The notes beneath the pieces are model-generated. The model made no database searches. It saw only the letters and a list, made by a program, of their open reading frames with translations, and had not been told where the DNA came from. From contig JAZOTM010000036.1 in the NCBI GenBank assembly GCA_045657625.1, forward strand, positions 1-64,000: a stretch of DNA of 64,000 nucleotides, written 5' to 3'. The position numbers were made by a program, and so were the translations under genes. The stretch is from JAZOTM01 sp045657625. Its GTDB lineage: Bacteria; Bacillota; Clostridia; Lachnospirales; Lachnospiraceae. Position 1 is the stretch's first letter. Each line of letters opens with the position of its first letter. Shown one piece after another: positions 44,552-52,744 of the stretch.

Positions 44552-44655
44552 GATATAAAAAAGCGCTCCGCTATGGAAGCGCACGCGCGCGAGATGTAAA
44601 TGTTGCATAAATGCAACCGCGCTCGGCGCGAGAATGTCGCAGGCGACATTCTTTC
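44552..44655 (+). repeat. GCGCTCCG repeat, long copy
   Basis: It begins GATATAAAAAAGCGCTCCG and ends in the hairpin GAATGTCG-CAGG-CGACATTC followed by TTTCTTAT, as in the gltB copy. Between these it carries about 40 bp more, including GCACGCGCGCGAG and a TGTTGCATAAATGCAA dyad. It fills the space between the siderophore operon terminator and the convergent LysR gene. Confidence 0.7.
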
Positions 44656-45543
44656 TTATGTGGAGAAAAATTTTTGAATATGTTCGTAAAATAAATCAGA
44701 GGCCGGGTTGGAACGATTGCGATTGATATAGCAAAAAATCGGAAAATTGCAGTCGGTATCATAAATAGAGATGGCTCTTGTATGGGGATATAGGCGATGT
44801 TTTAAATGGTGCGGAATGATGGCAAGGCCTTTCCCTAATTCTGTTAGAAGCAGGGCTTCTCCGGGACTGTCTACAGGAATGATATGTATATTTCCATGGG
44901 TACGACGGGAGGTAAGTAGCGCATTTCTGGAATAGGGACCAAAGAGCTCCTGGGCATAAGGGACAATCAAAGATTCCTCCCGTAAATCACTAAGGGAGAT
45001 GGCTTGCATTGCACCAAAGGGATGTCTGGGTGGTAAAATCAGGCAGGCACTTTGGGTGGACAAAAGAATTCCCTCTTCTCCATCTTTCAAGAAATCCGTC
45101 AAGTCGCAAGGGCTGATGAAAATATCTGAGGTCAAAATCAAATTTCGGGAGGACGCCTCATGAATGGGATGAATTTGCATGGAAATGTTTTGATATTTGT
45201 CCTGGAAATTTTGCAAAAAGGACAACGCCTTTGTATTTAAACATTGATCGGAGCAGCGCAGGATAATATTTCCATCTGCGCTTAAATTTCCGGATTGCAT
45301 GACGGTTAAACTATTTTGATAATCTCGAAAAATAGGTTCGATTTCTCGGAGGAAAAAACGTCCTTCGTCAGTTAAGTTCACGCCGTGGGTATTTCGGAGG
45401 AAGAGTGTGACACCTAATTCTTTTTCCATGTCCATAATATGTCGACTCAGAACGGACTGGGTAACATAAAGATTCTCTGCGGCTTTGCTATAGTTTAATA
45501 ACTTTGCAAGAACAATAAATTCATGGATGCGTTCCGTGGTCAT
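44656..45543 (-). CDS. LysR-family regulator (second of tandem pair)
   Basis: The 295-residue LysR regulator has an N-terminal winged helix (EFIVLAKLLNYSKAAENLYVTQSVLSRHI) and a substrate-binding C-terminal domain from about 90. Its start overlaps the stop of the other LysR gene by 4 bp, so both are made from one transcript divergent from the tannase operon. Tandem LysR genes suggest either sensing of two related ligands or hetero-oligomer formation. The position supports control of tannin or gallate genes, but the ligand is inferred. Confidence 0.9.
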   Translation of the reverse strand: MTTERIHEFIVLAKLLNYSKAAENLYVTQSVLSRHIMDMEKELGVTLFLRNTHGVNLTDEGRFFLREIEPIFRDYQNSLTVMQSGNLSADGNIILRCSDQCLNTKALSFLQNFQDKYQNISMQIHPIHEASSRNLILTSDIFISPCDLTDFLKDGEEGILLSTQSACLILPPRHPFGAMQAISLSDLREESLIVPYAQELFGPYSRNALLTSRRTHGNIHIIPVDSPGEALLLTELGKGLAIIPHHLKHRLYPHTRAISIYDTDCNFPIFCYINRNRSNPASDLFYEHIQKFFST

Positions 45544-46445
45544 TTTGTTCCTCCTTTCTCCTTGCGAAAAGCTAAGTATTCTTCAATAAATTGTAAGGTA
45601 GAGGGATTTTTCGTGGTTGGGTTGTAAAGCAGGTAAGAATATGTTTCATATCCCTCATCAATAATCGGAATCATTTGGGTGTTGGGAATGGCCGGAGTAT
45701 CCACCCAATTCCAAAGGCAGAGGCCTTTTCCGATAGGTACCAATAACTGAAAAAGGGAAAGGGAACTTTCCGTTTCGTAGGTATGGTATTGTATGCCGGA
45801 TTGCGCCAATAAGGATTTTTGCAATTGGTGCATACAAGGTTCCTTTAATTTCGGGTATAAAAGGAAGGTTTCATTGTTGAGGTCGGAAAAAGTCAAGGAA
45901 TTGCGACCTGCTAAATGATGGTCGTTTGGGACAATGACATTTAAATTGTGATACGTATCCAGTTGAATGCGACCTTGTATGTTTTGAAAATCATTTTTTC
46001 GACCGACGGCAATGGCGATGTCCAGTTGGTTGTCCAAAAATAAATCGGAGATGGAATGACTGTTTTCATCAAAGAGTTCCAAAAATAGTTTTGGATACCG
46101 TCTGCAGTAGGTGTCAAAGAAGGGCCCCATTTCAGCGGGAATCAAATGACTGCATAACAAGATTTGCAGAGAACGAAAGCGATGTCCTTGAAAATCTTCC
46201 AAGGCATGGGTGGCTTGCTCGTAGGAACTAAGAATTTTGCGAACTTCGGCTTCGAATATTTTCCCTTGTTCTGTGATTTGAATTCCGTGGGAGTTGCGTT
46301 CTAAAAGTGTTACCCCCAGATTTTTTTCAAAAGTTTGATATCTGGTAGAAAGTACATTAGGGGCAATATTCAGTTTTTTAGCGGCGTCCTTAAAGGAACC
46401 TTCTTCTAATATGGTTAAAAATTCTTTTGCACGTTGAAAATCCAT
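45540..46445 (-). CDS. LysR-family regulator (first of tandem pair)
   Basis: The 301-residue LysR protein has a helix-turn-helix in the first 60 residues (EEGSFKDAAKKLNIAPNVLSTRYQTFEKNLG) and a periplasmic-binding-like sensor domain after 90. It is divergent from the GPH transporter-tannase-LpdD operon with a 227-bp shared control region, the classical arrangement for a LysR activator. In L. plantarum the tannase/gallate genes also have a local regulator, which makes gallate or a galloyl ester a plausible effector. Confidence 0.9.
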   Translation of the reverse strand: MDFQRAKEFLTILEEGSFKDAAKKLNIAPNVLSTRYQTFEKNLGVTLLERNSHGIQITEQGKIFEAEVRKILSSYEQATHALEDFQGHRFRSLQILLCSHLIPAEMGPFFDTYCRRYPKLFLELFDENSHSISDLFLDNQLDIAIAVGRKNDFQNIQGRIQLDTYHNLNVIVPNDHHLAGRNSLTFSDLNNETFLLYPKLKEPCMHQLQKSLLAQSGIQYHTYETESSLSLFQLLVPIGKGLCLWNWVDTPAIPNTQMIPIIDEGYETYSYLLYNPTTKNPSTLQFIEEYLAFRKEKGGTK

Positions 46446-46470
46446 ATATCCTCTTTTCTAAAAAAATCGC

Positions 46471-46495
46471 GGTTATACCAAAGAACTGCATAACC
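46471..46495. promoter_or_regulatory. 25-bp inverted repeat, LysR-type operator candidate
   Basis: GGTTAT and ATAACC flank 13 bp. The dyad lies 26 bp before the LysR start and about 200 bp before the tannase operon start, with a TATAAT (46536-46541) between. The placement fits an autoregulated LysR binding site. Confidence 0.5.
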
Positions 46496-46672
46496 AAAAA
46501 GAATCTAATACTAAATTCATCATACTACAAATTCCTATAATATAGAAGAAACAGAATGCTTAGAATCAAAAATGTGAATAGCAAGCCTGAATTTTCAATG
46601 GTAAAGTCAAAACAGAGCGAATGTGAGGGCATCGCTTCCCCGGGGTTGATTTTTACATGGAGGAGAAAAAAG

Positions 46673-47995
46673 ATGGGAAATACGGAGACAAAGAAAATTC
46701 CCCTTTGGAACAAGGTGATTTATGGAGTGGGGACCGGCGGAGGAAATATCTTCAGCCAAATAGCAGCAGCTTTTTTATTACAGTATTATACAGATACGGC
46801 ATTGATTAGTGCGGGAGCAATTGCCACCATGTTTTTGGTGTGTCGTGTTTTTGATGGAATATCCGATTTGGTAATGGGAGCCGTATTGGATCGTACAAAA
46901 ACAAAATTTGGAAAAGCCAGACCATGGTTGTTCTTGTCAGGTCCCTTGACTTTGGTGGGAATTGTACTGTTAATGAATGTACCTGCATCGTTAGGGGATG
47001 GCGGAAAGCTGGTGTATGCATATATCACCTACATTTTTATGGCAGTAATCGTTTATACGATATATGGGATTGCAAATACAGCACTGTTGGCACTTATGAC
47101 AAGAGACAGAAATGAAAGTACTATGCTGGCAACTTTTTCTGCGATTGGAAATAACTTGATTGGACTTGTGGCAGGATCTGCGATTACCCCATTGGTACTT
47201 CATTTTGGATGGAAGACTTCCAGTGTGGTTCTTGGTTTGATTTCCTGCGTGTTCATTATGTTGTCAGCTATTGTTAATCAAGAAGTCGAAGACGCAGAGC
47301 CGGGCAAAAAAATGGAGGTTGTACCATTATCGCAACAGTTTCACGCAGTCATGAAGAATAAATATTTCTTCTTACTTTTGCTGATTGGTGCAACAACCTT
47401 GCTCATGAATGCCAATGCCATTGGTGCACAGATTTATTATTGTAATTTGGTGTTAAATAATTTTGGATTTATGTCAGTCCTTATGGTGGCTGGTCAGTTG
47501 CCTGGACTTTTGATTTTGTTTCTTATGCCTAGTATTTCAAAAAAATGGTCAAAGCAAACCTTTTTGCTGATTGGTTCCATCTTTTTGATTCTTGGATTTT
47601 TGATTTGTGGATTAGCCGGTACCAATGAGACCTTATTGGTGGTTGGTACGGTAGTTCGTTCTCTTGGAGCGGGTCCTCTTCTTTCTGCCATTTTTGCCTT
47701 TGTGCCGGATGTTGTGGAATATGGAAATTGGAAATACGGAGTTCGTTCTGAGGGCCTGATTTCCTCAGCGCAATCCATTGGATCAAAAATAGGAATCGGA
47801 TTTGGTTCTGCTTTAACCGGCTGGATTTTGGAGGCAGTAGGATACAATCCTGCAGAAGCTGCCAGTGAGGCAGTGGTGCAGGCAGTAAAATTTGATTTTA
47901 CATGGCTCGGTGCCATAATAAGTGTAGTTGTTTTATTATTGGTGCTGATGCTGAATGTAGAAAAATATGCAGATCAATATCAGGGAGAAAGATAA
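46673..47995 (+). CDS. GPH-family (MelB-like) MFS transporter, tannase operon
   Basis: The 440-residue, 12-helix symporter has the family motif MFLVCRVFDGISDLVMGAVLDRT followed by FGKARPW, and a Glu-containing FAFVPDVVEYGNWKYG loop late in the protein. ATG 46673 is behind AGGAGA; the longer frame starting at 46556 has no ribosome site and would add a non-homologous tail. The tannase gene starts at the base after its stop, so it probably imports the tannase substrate (galloyl ester or glycoside) or gallate. It resembles the transporter at 32975. Confidence 0.9.
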   Translation: MGNTETKKIPLWNKVIYGVGTGGGNIFSQIAAAFLLQYYTDTALISAGAIATMFLVCRVFDGISDLVMGAVLDRTKTKFGKARPWLFLSGPLTLVGIVLLMNVPASLGDGGKLVYAYITYIFMAVIVYTIYGIANTALLALMTRDRNESTMLATFSAIGNNLIGLVAGSAITPLVLHFGWKTSSVVLGLISCVFIMLSAIVNQEVEDAEPGKKMEVVPLSQQFHAVMKNKYFFLLLLIGATTLLMNANAIGAQIYYCNLVLNNFGFMSVLMVAGQLPGLLILFLMPSISKKWSKQTFLLIGSIFLILGFLICGLAGTNETLLVVGTVVRSLGAGPLLSAIFAFVPDVVEYGNWKYGVRSEGLISSAQSIGSKIGIGFGSALTGWILEAVGYNPAEAASEAVVQAVKFDFTWLGAIISVVVLLLVLMLNVEKYADQYQGER

Positions 47996-49471
47996 ATGGG
48001 AAATTTAATCTTTGATGAAAAGAATTATGTGGTGGAAACAAAAGAAATGGAAGGGAAAAGCCTGGAATACCGGGCTTTTCGCGATATTTCTTATTGCGAG
48101 AAACCGGTGGACCGTGTGCAAAAATGTAATATCTTTGTGCCGGAAAAATATTATCAGGGAGAATCCATCAATGGGTATACGTTGCATACGGCACCTATTT
48201 TTATGCCGAACACGGTAGGCGGGTATATGGAAGGCCCGGTGGATGAACCCGGAAAGGATTTCATGGGACGTACCAATTCCGTGTTTCTTGCGTTGTTACA
48301 TGGATATGTCGTAGTGACACCTGGGATTCGCGGACGAAATACCGGAAAGAAAACGAATGAATTTTTCGTTGGTGGGAAAGCGAAAGAGAGTCAGGAAGAA
48401 GCAGGAAAATTTGTGGGACGTGCACCGGCTTTAATTGTGGATCATAAAGCAGTCGTACGTTATTTGAAGTTTAATAAAGAACGAATTCCGGGAAATGCGG
48501 ATCGTATTATTACAAATGGTACTTCTGCAGGAGGAGCTCTTTCTGCGATGGCCGGGGCCATGGGCAATTTGCCACAGTATGAAACTTATTTAAAGGAAAT
48601 TGGTGCAGCTGAGGGAGACGATTCGGTGTTTGCCAGCAGTTGTTACTGTCCGATTCATAATTTAGAACATGCAGATGAAGCTTATGAATGGTTATTCCAT
48701 AAGGAAAAAGAGTTCCATAAAATGGTATTCCAAGCCGTAGATGGAAAAGTGCAGCCGAAAATGATAGAAGGAGAACAAGGTCCGGAAGCTATGGAAATGG
48801 CTAAGGAGCTTGCAAATCTTTTTCCTGCATACGTGAATGGGCTACAATTAAAGGATGTCGATGGAAATCCACTGACTTTAGACGAACAGGGAGAAGGCAG
48901 TTTTAAAAATTGGGTAAAACATTTTCTACTGCTTTCAGCACAGAAGGAAAAAGAAACCCATGACAGTATGAATCGACTTTCAAAACTTATGGTGCCGGGA
49001 AGTGCAATTGACATGCAAGAATACTTGGTGGAAGAAAATGGTTCTTACGTAGATTTGGATTGGGATGCCTTTGTAAACAAAATTACGCGAATGAAAACGA
49101 CACCGGCGTTTGATGATTTACATATGGATAGTCCGGAGTGCGAGGAATTTGGAGATGCAGAGGTATTTGCCAGACATTTTACGGCTTTTGCAGCGGAACA
49201 TGACGATCAAGGTGGAGAACTTGCTTCTGCAGAGTTGATAAGTCTTTTAAATCCTACACTTTACGTGGATAATCCGTCCATTGCGAAACATTGGAGAATT
49301 CGCCATGGTGCTTTTGACCGGGATACTTCGTTGGCAATTCCGGTAATCCTTGCAACTCTTTTGCAAAATCATGGAGTGGATGTGGATTTCGCTCTGCCAT
49401 GGGGATTGCCTCATAGTGGGGACTATGATTTGGAAGAATTGTTTGCATGGATTGATCGTTTGTGTAAATAA
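47996..49471 (+). CDS. tanB: Subtype B tannase (tannin acyl hydrolase)
   Basis: The 491-residue protein matches Lactobacillus plantarum tannase as I recall it, through most of its length. Shared phrases include NGY-x-x-x-TAPI-x-MPNTVGGY, GYVVV-x-x-GIRGR, RIITNGTSAGGA, YCPIHNLEHAD-x-AYEW, TRMK-x-x-PAFD, KHWRIRHGA and PHSGDYDL. The nucleophile is S177 in GTSAGG. D441 and D443 in DRDTS correspond to the triad Asp and a galloyl-binding Asp, and H473 in LPHSGD is the triad His. It cleaves galloyl esters to gallate. There is no signal peptide, so it acts inside the cell and depends on import, in line with its position directly behind a transporter gene. It is followed by lpdD. Confidence 0.93.
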   Translation: MGNLIFDEKNYVVETKEMEGKSLEYRAFRDISYCEKPVDRVQKCNIFVPEKYYQGESINGYTLHTAPIFMPNTVGGYMEGPVDEPGKDFMGRTNSVFLALLHGYVVVTPGIRGRNTGKKTNEFFVGGKAKESQEEAGKFVGRAPALIVDHKAVVRYLKFNKERIPGNADRIITNGTSAGGALSAMAGAMGNLPQYETYLKEIGAAEGDDSVFASSCYCPIHNLEHADEAYEWLFHKEKEFHKMVFQAVDGKVQPKMIEGEQGPEAMEMAKELANLFPAYVNGLQLKDVDGNPLTLDEQGEGSFKNWVKHFLLLSAQKEKETHDSMNRLSKLMVPGSAIDMQEYLVEENGSYVDLDWDAFVNKITRMKTTPAFDDLHMDSPECEEFGDAEVFARHFTAFAAEHDDQGGELASAELISLLNPTLYVDNPSIAKHWRIRHGAFDRDTSLAIPVILATLLQNHGVDVDFALPWGLPHSGDYDLEELFAWIDRLCK

Positions 49472-49501
49472 TAGAAGTAACCAATCGGAAGGAGGCCAAC
49501 T

Positions 49502-49861
49502 ATGGAAACGTATGTGGTGGAACAAAAAGGAATTACGATATGCGCGGAAGTGTCAAAAACCGGAGAGGAATATTTGGTAAATGTATATGGTGGTGAAAAA
49601 CCGCATATTGGATCTGTGGTTTTGGCTGAACCGAGAGACAGCTTAACCGGAGAGGGAAGAAGTGCAACCTCTTCTGTTTTGAACCGTATCGGTCACAAGG
49701 ATGAATACATTGCTCGTATGTTTGCGGAAAAAATTGCGACAGAAAAGAATGCGGCAACGGTTTGTGTGGCCGGGGTTCATATGGATCAAATTACCAAAGA
49801 ACAGATGCAGGCCGTCGAGGATTTGGTGAAGGAACTGTTAGGAAAAGTGTTAGAACGATAG
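49502..49861 (+). CDS. lpdD: LpdD-like gallate decarboxylase accessory protein
   Basis: The 119-residue cytosolic protein resembles LpdD, the small third component of the L. plantarum gallate decarboxylase set, now thought of as a prenyl-flavin chaperone. Matching features are GGEKPHIGSVVLAEPR in the first half, a middle helix HKDEYIARMFAEKIA and the C-terminal GVHMDQITKEQMQ. It has a GGAGG site and lies 30 bp after the tannase. Its partner decarboxylase (34449) and UbiX (36746) are in a different operon over 12 kb upstream. This split is what ties the two loci together. Confidence 0.8.
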   Translation: METYVVEQKGITICAEVSKTGEEYLVNVYGGEKPHIGSVVLAEPRDSLTGEGRSATSSVLNRIGHKDEYIARMFAEKIATEKNAATVCVAGVHMDQITKEQMQAVEDLVKELLGKVLER

Positions 49862-49883
49862 ACTCTTCATAAATGTGATATAA

Positions 49884-49919
49884 AAAATGCTACATGCAAA
49901 ATTTGCATGTAGCATTTTT
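49884..49919. terminator. Bidirectional terminator after lpdD
   Basis: AAAATGCTACATGCAAA and TTTGCATGTAGCATTTT form a near-perfect long stem with T5 after it and A runs before it. It serves lpdD and the convergent ArsR-type gene. Confidence 0.92.
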
Positions 49920-49920
49920 G

Positions 49921-50847
49921 TTATGCATCTTTTTGTAGCGGTTCATAACCAATGCTTACTTTTATATCCTGTGCATAGTTACCAAAGGTTTTTCCAAAAA
50001 TAGTGAGACCACCAATGTGTTTGGCGTCATCATCTACAGAAAATCGGAATTTCATAGTGCTGGTACTGGTTAATTCGAAATCCTGAATGGTGCAATCGGA
50101 AATTTTTAACCCGTCGATGAAGGTGCCGTGACGATTGATTACCAGAAGCTTTAACAAACCATATTGGTTCCAATTTGGGAACCACCAATCCGGTGTGAAA
50201 ATGCCCGGGACATCGCCGAAGTCTCCGGGGGAAGTCCAAGTACCAATGTGAACATCGTTGAGATAAAAACTGATATCGGAAGGCCAATTGCTGTTGATTC
50301 CGGGTGCTTCTGAACTTAATTCTGCAGAAATCATGAGCTGCGTAATGCGCTGATTGGATGGAATGAAGTTCGGAATGTCGTATTCTACGAAGCCTTTGGT
50401 AAACCATAGAATGTCGGCTTCGTATCTTTTGGGATGTGCAAAATATCTGGTGTCATCCACTTCTCCTACCAAGGCATCGGAAGAAGCCAAACCACAAGTG
50501 GGATAAACGCCGTATGCAGAGTAATGACCTACTTTTAATTCTGTTTCATATACATTTTCGTTGGTATCTGTCTTTTCAATATCAATTAAAATCTTGTCTA
50601 CATGCACGGAACAAATTTTTTGATTTCCATGACTGGCGGATTCGTTGGAAGTAGAAACAATACCGCAAGCTTCCAATTTTTTAATATGACTGGTAAGAGC
50701 GCCGTTGGTAATATTTAACTTCGTAGCCAGTTCATTCATATTCATACCCTGATTGGCAAGAAGCAACTTAATGATTTCAATACGAACGTCGGATCCTAAA
50801 GCTTTAAAGAGCTCCAGGCCATCGTCTAAAGATTCAATGTGCAGCAT
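49921..50847 (-). CDS. ArsR-type regulator with long C-terminal sensor domain
   Basis: The 308-residue protein has an ArsR/winged-helix N terminus (FKALGSDVRIEIIKLLLANQ, then LNITNGALTSHIKKLEACGIV), far longer than the usual 100-residue ArsR. The remaining 200 residues are beta-rich and Trp-rich (PDWWFPNWNQYG, GFVEYDIPNF), which looks like a carbohydrate- or small-molecule-binding sandwich. ATG 50847 follows GGAGG; a longer frame adds 13 residues without a ribosome site. It diverges from the arabinan ABC importer and is its likely regulator. No metal-binding Cys pair is evident. Confidence 0.8.
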   Translation of the reverse strand: MLHIESLDDGLELFKALGSDVRIEIIKLLLANQGMNMNELATKLNITNGALTSHIKKLEACGIVSTSNESASHGNQKICSVHVDKILIDIEKTDTNENVYETELKVGHYSAYGVYPTCGLASSDALVGEVDDTRYFAHPKRYEADILWFTKGFVEYDIPNFIPSNQRITQLMISAELSSEAPGINSNWPSDISFYLNDVHIGTWTSPGDFGDVPGIFTPDWWFPNWNQYGLLKLLVINRHGTFIDGLKISDCTIQDFELTSTSTMKFRFSVDDDAKHIGGLTIFGKTFGNYAQDIKVSIGYEPLQKDA

Positions 50848-51050
50848 GAAAATGCCTCCATTTCTCAAATATGGTATAAGCGTCAATCTGCTTATATAGA
50901 ATAAGTATAATCTGTGTGAATCTCATCGTCAAACAATCTTTTGAAAAAGAATGGAATACTTTAGAAGGAATCGAAAAAATTGTTTAAATTGTTCAAGAAA
51001 TTTGAAAATTGAACAAAACATAATCCAAATATGAAAAAAGAATGAAAAAA

Positions 51051-51070
51051 GTGCACAAATTTTCAAAAGG
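51051..51070 (+). promoter_or_regulatory. GTGCACAAATTTTCAAAAGG element
   Basis: Almost identical to 5731-5750 before the PTS operon. It lies 58 bp upstream of the -35 box of the arabinan importer promoter. Confidence 0.4.
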
Positions 51071-51127
51071 ATTTTTAAGCAGTTTTCACGAATAACTAAA
51101 GTATTTCAAGAAAATCTAAAATAAATA

Positions 51128-51168
51128 TTGACGGAACAAATCCATAGAAGTAATATTACCATAGAAGT
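51128..51168 (+). promoter_or_regulatory. Promoter of the arabinan importer with 10-bp direct repeat
   Basis: TTGACG (51128-51133), 17 bp and TAATAT (51151-51156) form a good promoter. CCATAGAAGT occurs at 51142-51151 and 51159-51168, one copy on each side of the -10, a good place for a repressor site. Apart from this and the element at 51051, the 365-bp gap 50848-51212 is A+T-rich and shows no gene. Confidence 0.65.
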
Positions 51169-51212
51169 TAAGAATGTGACTTCAAAATCATAAAAAAACA
51201 GGGGGAATTTAT

Positions 51213-52622
51213 ATGAAAAAGAAGTTGATCAGTGCGCTTGTATGTGCATCTATGATGGCAACTGCGATTACCGGTTGTGGATCTTCCGCATCCAGCTCTT
51301 CTTCTACCAGTGGAGATGGTACAGAAGTAGCAGAAGCAGAAGAGTCTACTGAGTCTGATGTGGTATCAGATACTGCCGGTGATCCAAACGGAACACATTT
51401 GGAACTTTGGACATTCGTTGAGTTACACGGTACTTTCTATCGCGATATGGTAGAAAAGTGGAACGAGGAGAACCCGGACAGAACAATTGAACTTACAACA
51501 ATTACATATCCATATAGTGATATGCACAACAAATTGTTAATGTCCTTCCAGGCAGGCACCGGTGCTCCGGATATCTGTGACGTAGAAGTTGGACAGTTCC
51601 CGAATGTAGTCGCTTATGAAGATACAGCACTTGTACCATTAAACGATTACATCGCTCCATATGAAGAGAACATGGTTACCTCTCGTTTGGAAACATACAT
51701 GGGCGCTGATGGAAACTATTACGGTGCTCCATTCCATGTAGGTGCTACCTTGATGTACTACAACTTAGGTGCTATGGAAGAAGTAGGACTTACACAGGCT
51801 GATATTGATGCGGTAGTTACTTGGGATGACTGGGCAGAACTTGGCCGCAAATACTTAGAAGCAATTGGAAATGAAGAAGGCAAATATTGGACTTCTGTTG
51901 ATACAGGCGGAACAGACTGGATGTGGCTTGCAATGGCTGAATACGGAGAGGACTGGACCGGTGGATTTGATGATGATGCAAATGTACAGTTAGAATCTGT
52001 TACAAATATGTTGACCATGCAGCAGGAATGGTTAGAAGAAGGTCTTGCTGAAGTATCACCGGATGGACACGTTGATTTGGAAGCTGGATTCCAGAATATC
52101 TTGGATCACAACATTATTTCCTTCCCGAAGGCAGCTTGGTACATGAGTCGTTTCATCAACTACATGCCTGAAGAAGAAGGCAACTGGTACTTGGCTCCAT
52201 GCCCGGTATTTGAAGAAGGACAGGATCGTTCTGTAGGTATTGGTGGTACCGGTACTGTCGTTACACAGCAGTCTGAAAACGCTGAACTTGCAGCAGAGTT
52301 CCTTTGCTGGGCAAAGATGGGTGAAGAAGGTGAAAATTACATTTGGGAAAATCTTGGATTTGACGTTTGTAATACATCCCTTTGGAATGACGAAGAATTT
52401 GCACATGATGAAAGCAATGTATATAACACATTCTTCCGCAATTACCCATATGATGTACTTTATGAAATCAAAGATGAAATCGGAAAGATTTCTGTAGTAT
52501 CCATTAGCCCGACGATTAATGAATACTTCTGTACCACGACGGCAAATGAGGTATTGGAAGAAGGCATGGATGTGAGTGAGGCACTTCAAGAATTGCAGGA
52601 TGCAGTAGACTTAGAGCAATAA
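51213..52622 (+). CDS. Sugar ABC transporter substrate-binding lipoprotein
   Basis: The 469-residue lipoprotein has signal MKKKLISALVCASMMATAITGC, a Ser-rich linker, and a family 1 extracellular solute-binding fold (LELWTFVELHGTFYRDMVEKWNEENPDR, GTGAPDICDVEVGQF). It is the receptor of a CUT1-type importer. The surrounding arabinan enzymes suggest arabino-oligosaccharides as ligand, similar in role to AraN. It has a strong promoter and a GGGGGA site. A stem-loop after it probably keeps its level above the permeases. Confidence 0.92.
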   Translation: MKKKLISALVCASMMATAITGCGSSASSSSSTSGDGTEVAEAEESTESDVVSDTAGDPNGTHLELWTFVELHGTFYRDMVEKWNEENPDRTIELTTITYPYSDMHNKLLMSFQAGTGAPDICDVEVGQFPNVVAYEDTALVPLNDYIAPYEENMVTSRLETYMGADGNYYGAPFHVGATLMYYNLGAMEEVGLTQADIDAVVTWDDWAELGRKYLEAIGNEEGKYWTSVDTGGTDWMWLAMAEYGEDWTGGFDDDANVQLESVTNMLTMQQEWLEEGLAEVSPDGHVDLEAGFQNILDHNIISFPKAAWYMSRFINYMPEEEGNWYLAPCPVFEEGQDRSVGIGGTGTVVTQQSENAELAAEFLCWAKMGEEGENYIWENLGFDVCNTSLWNDEEFAHDESNVYNTFFRNYPYDVLYEIKDEIGKISVVSISPTINEYFCTTTANEVLEEGMDVSEALQELQDAVDLEQ

Positions 52623-52641
52623 ACATGCAATGAGAAAAATA

Positions 52642-52680
52642 GAAATGCCTAAGATGTCTCTTAGGCATTTCTATTTTCTA
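52642..52680 (+). terminator. Leaky terminator between binding protein and permeases
   Basis: AGAAATGCCTAAGA and TCTTAGGCATTTCT form a perfect 14-bp stem with a 4-base loop, followed by the imperfect T tract TATTTTCT. Partial termination would favour the binding protein. Confidence 0.75.
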
Positions 52681-52744
52681 AATAGGATTTGTCAATAGCC
52701 CCATGGGCTGTTTGAAAACAAGAGAAAGTGGCAGGGAGAAAAAA

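Noticed and set aside
44580..44640. GCGCGC-rich stretch as a horizontally acquired island
   Set aside because: It is confined to the repeat element; flanking genes show the same base composition as the rest of the window.
46556..46672. N-terminal extension of the second GPH transporter
   Set aside because: No ribosome site before 46556, no homology expected for the extra 39 residues, and AGGAGA precedes ATG 46673.
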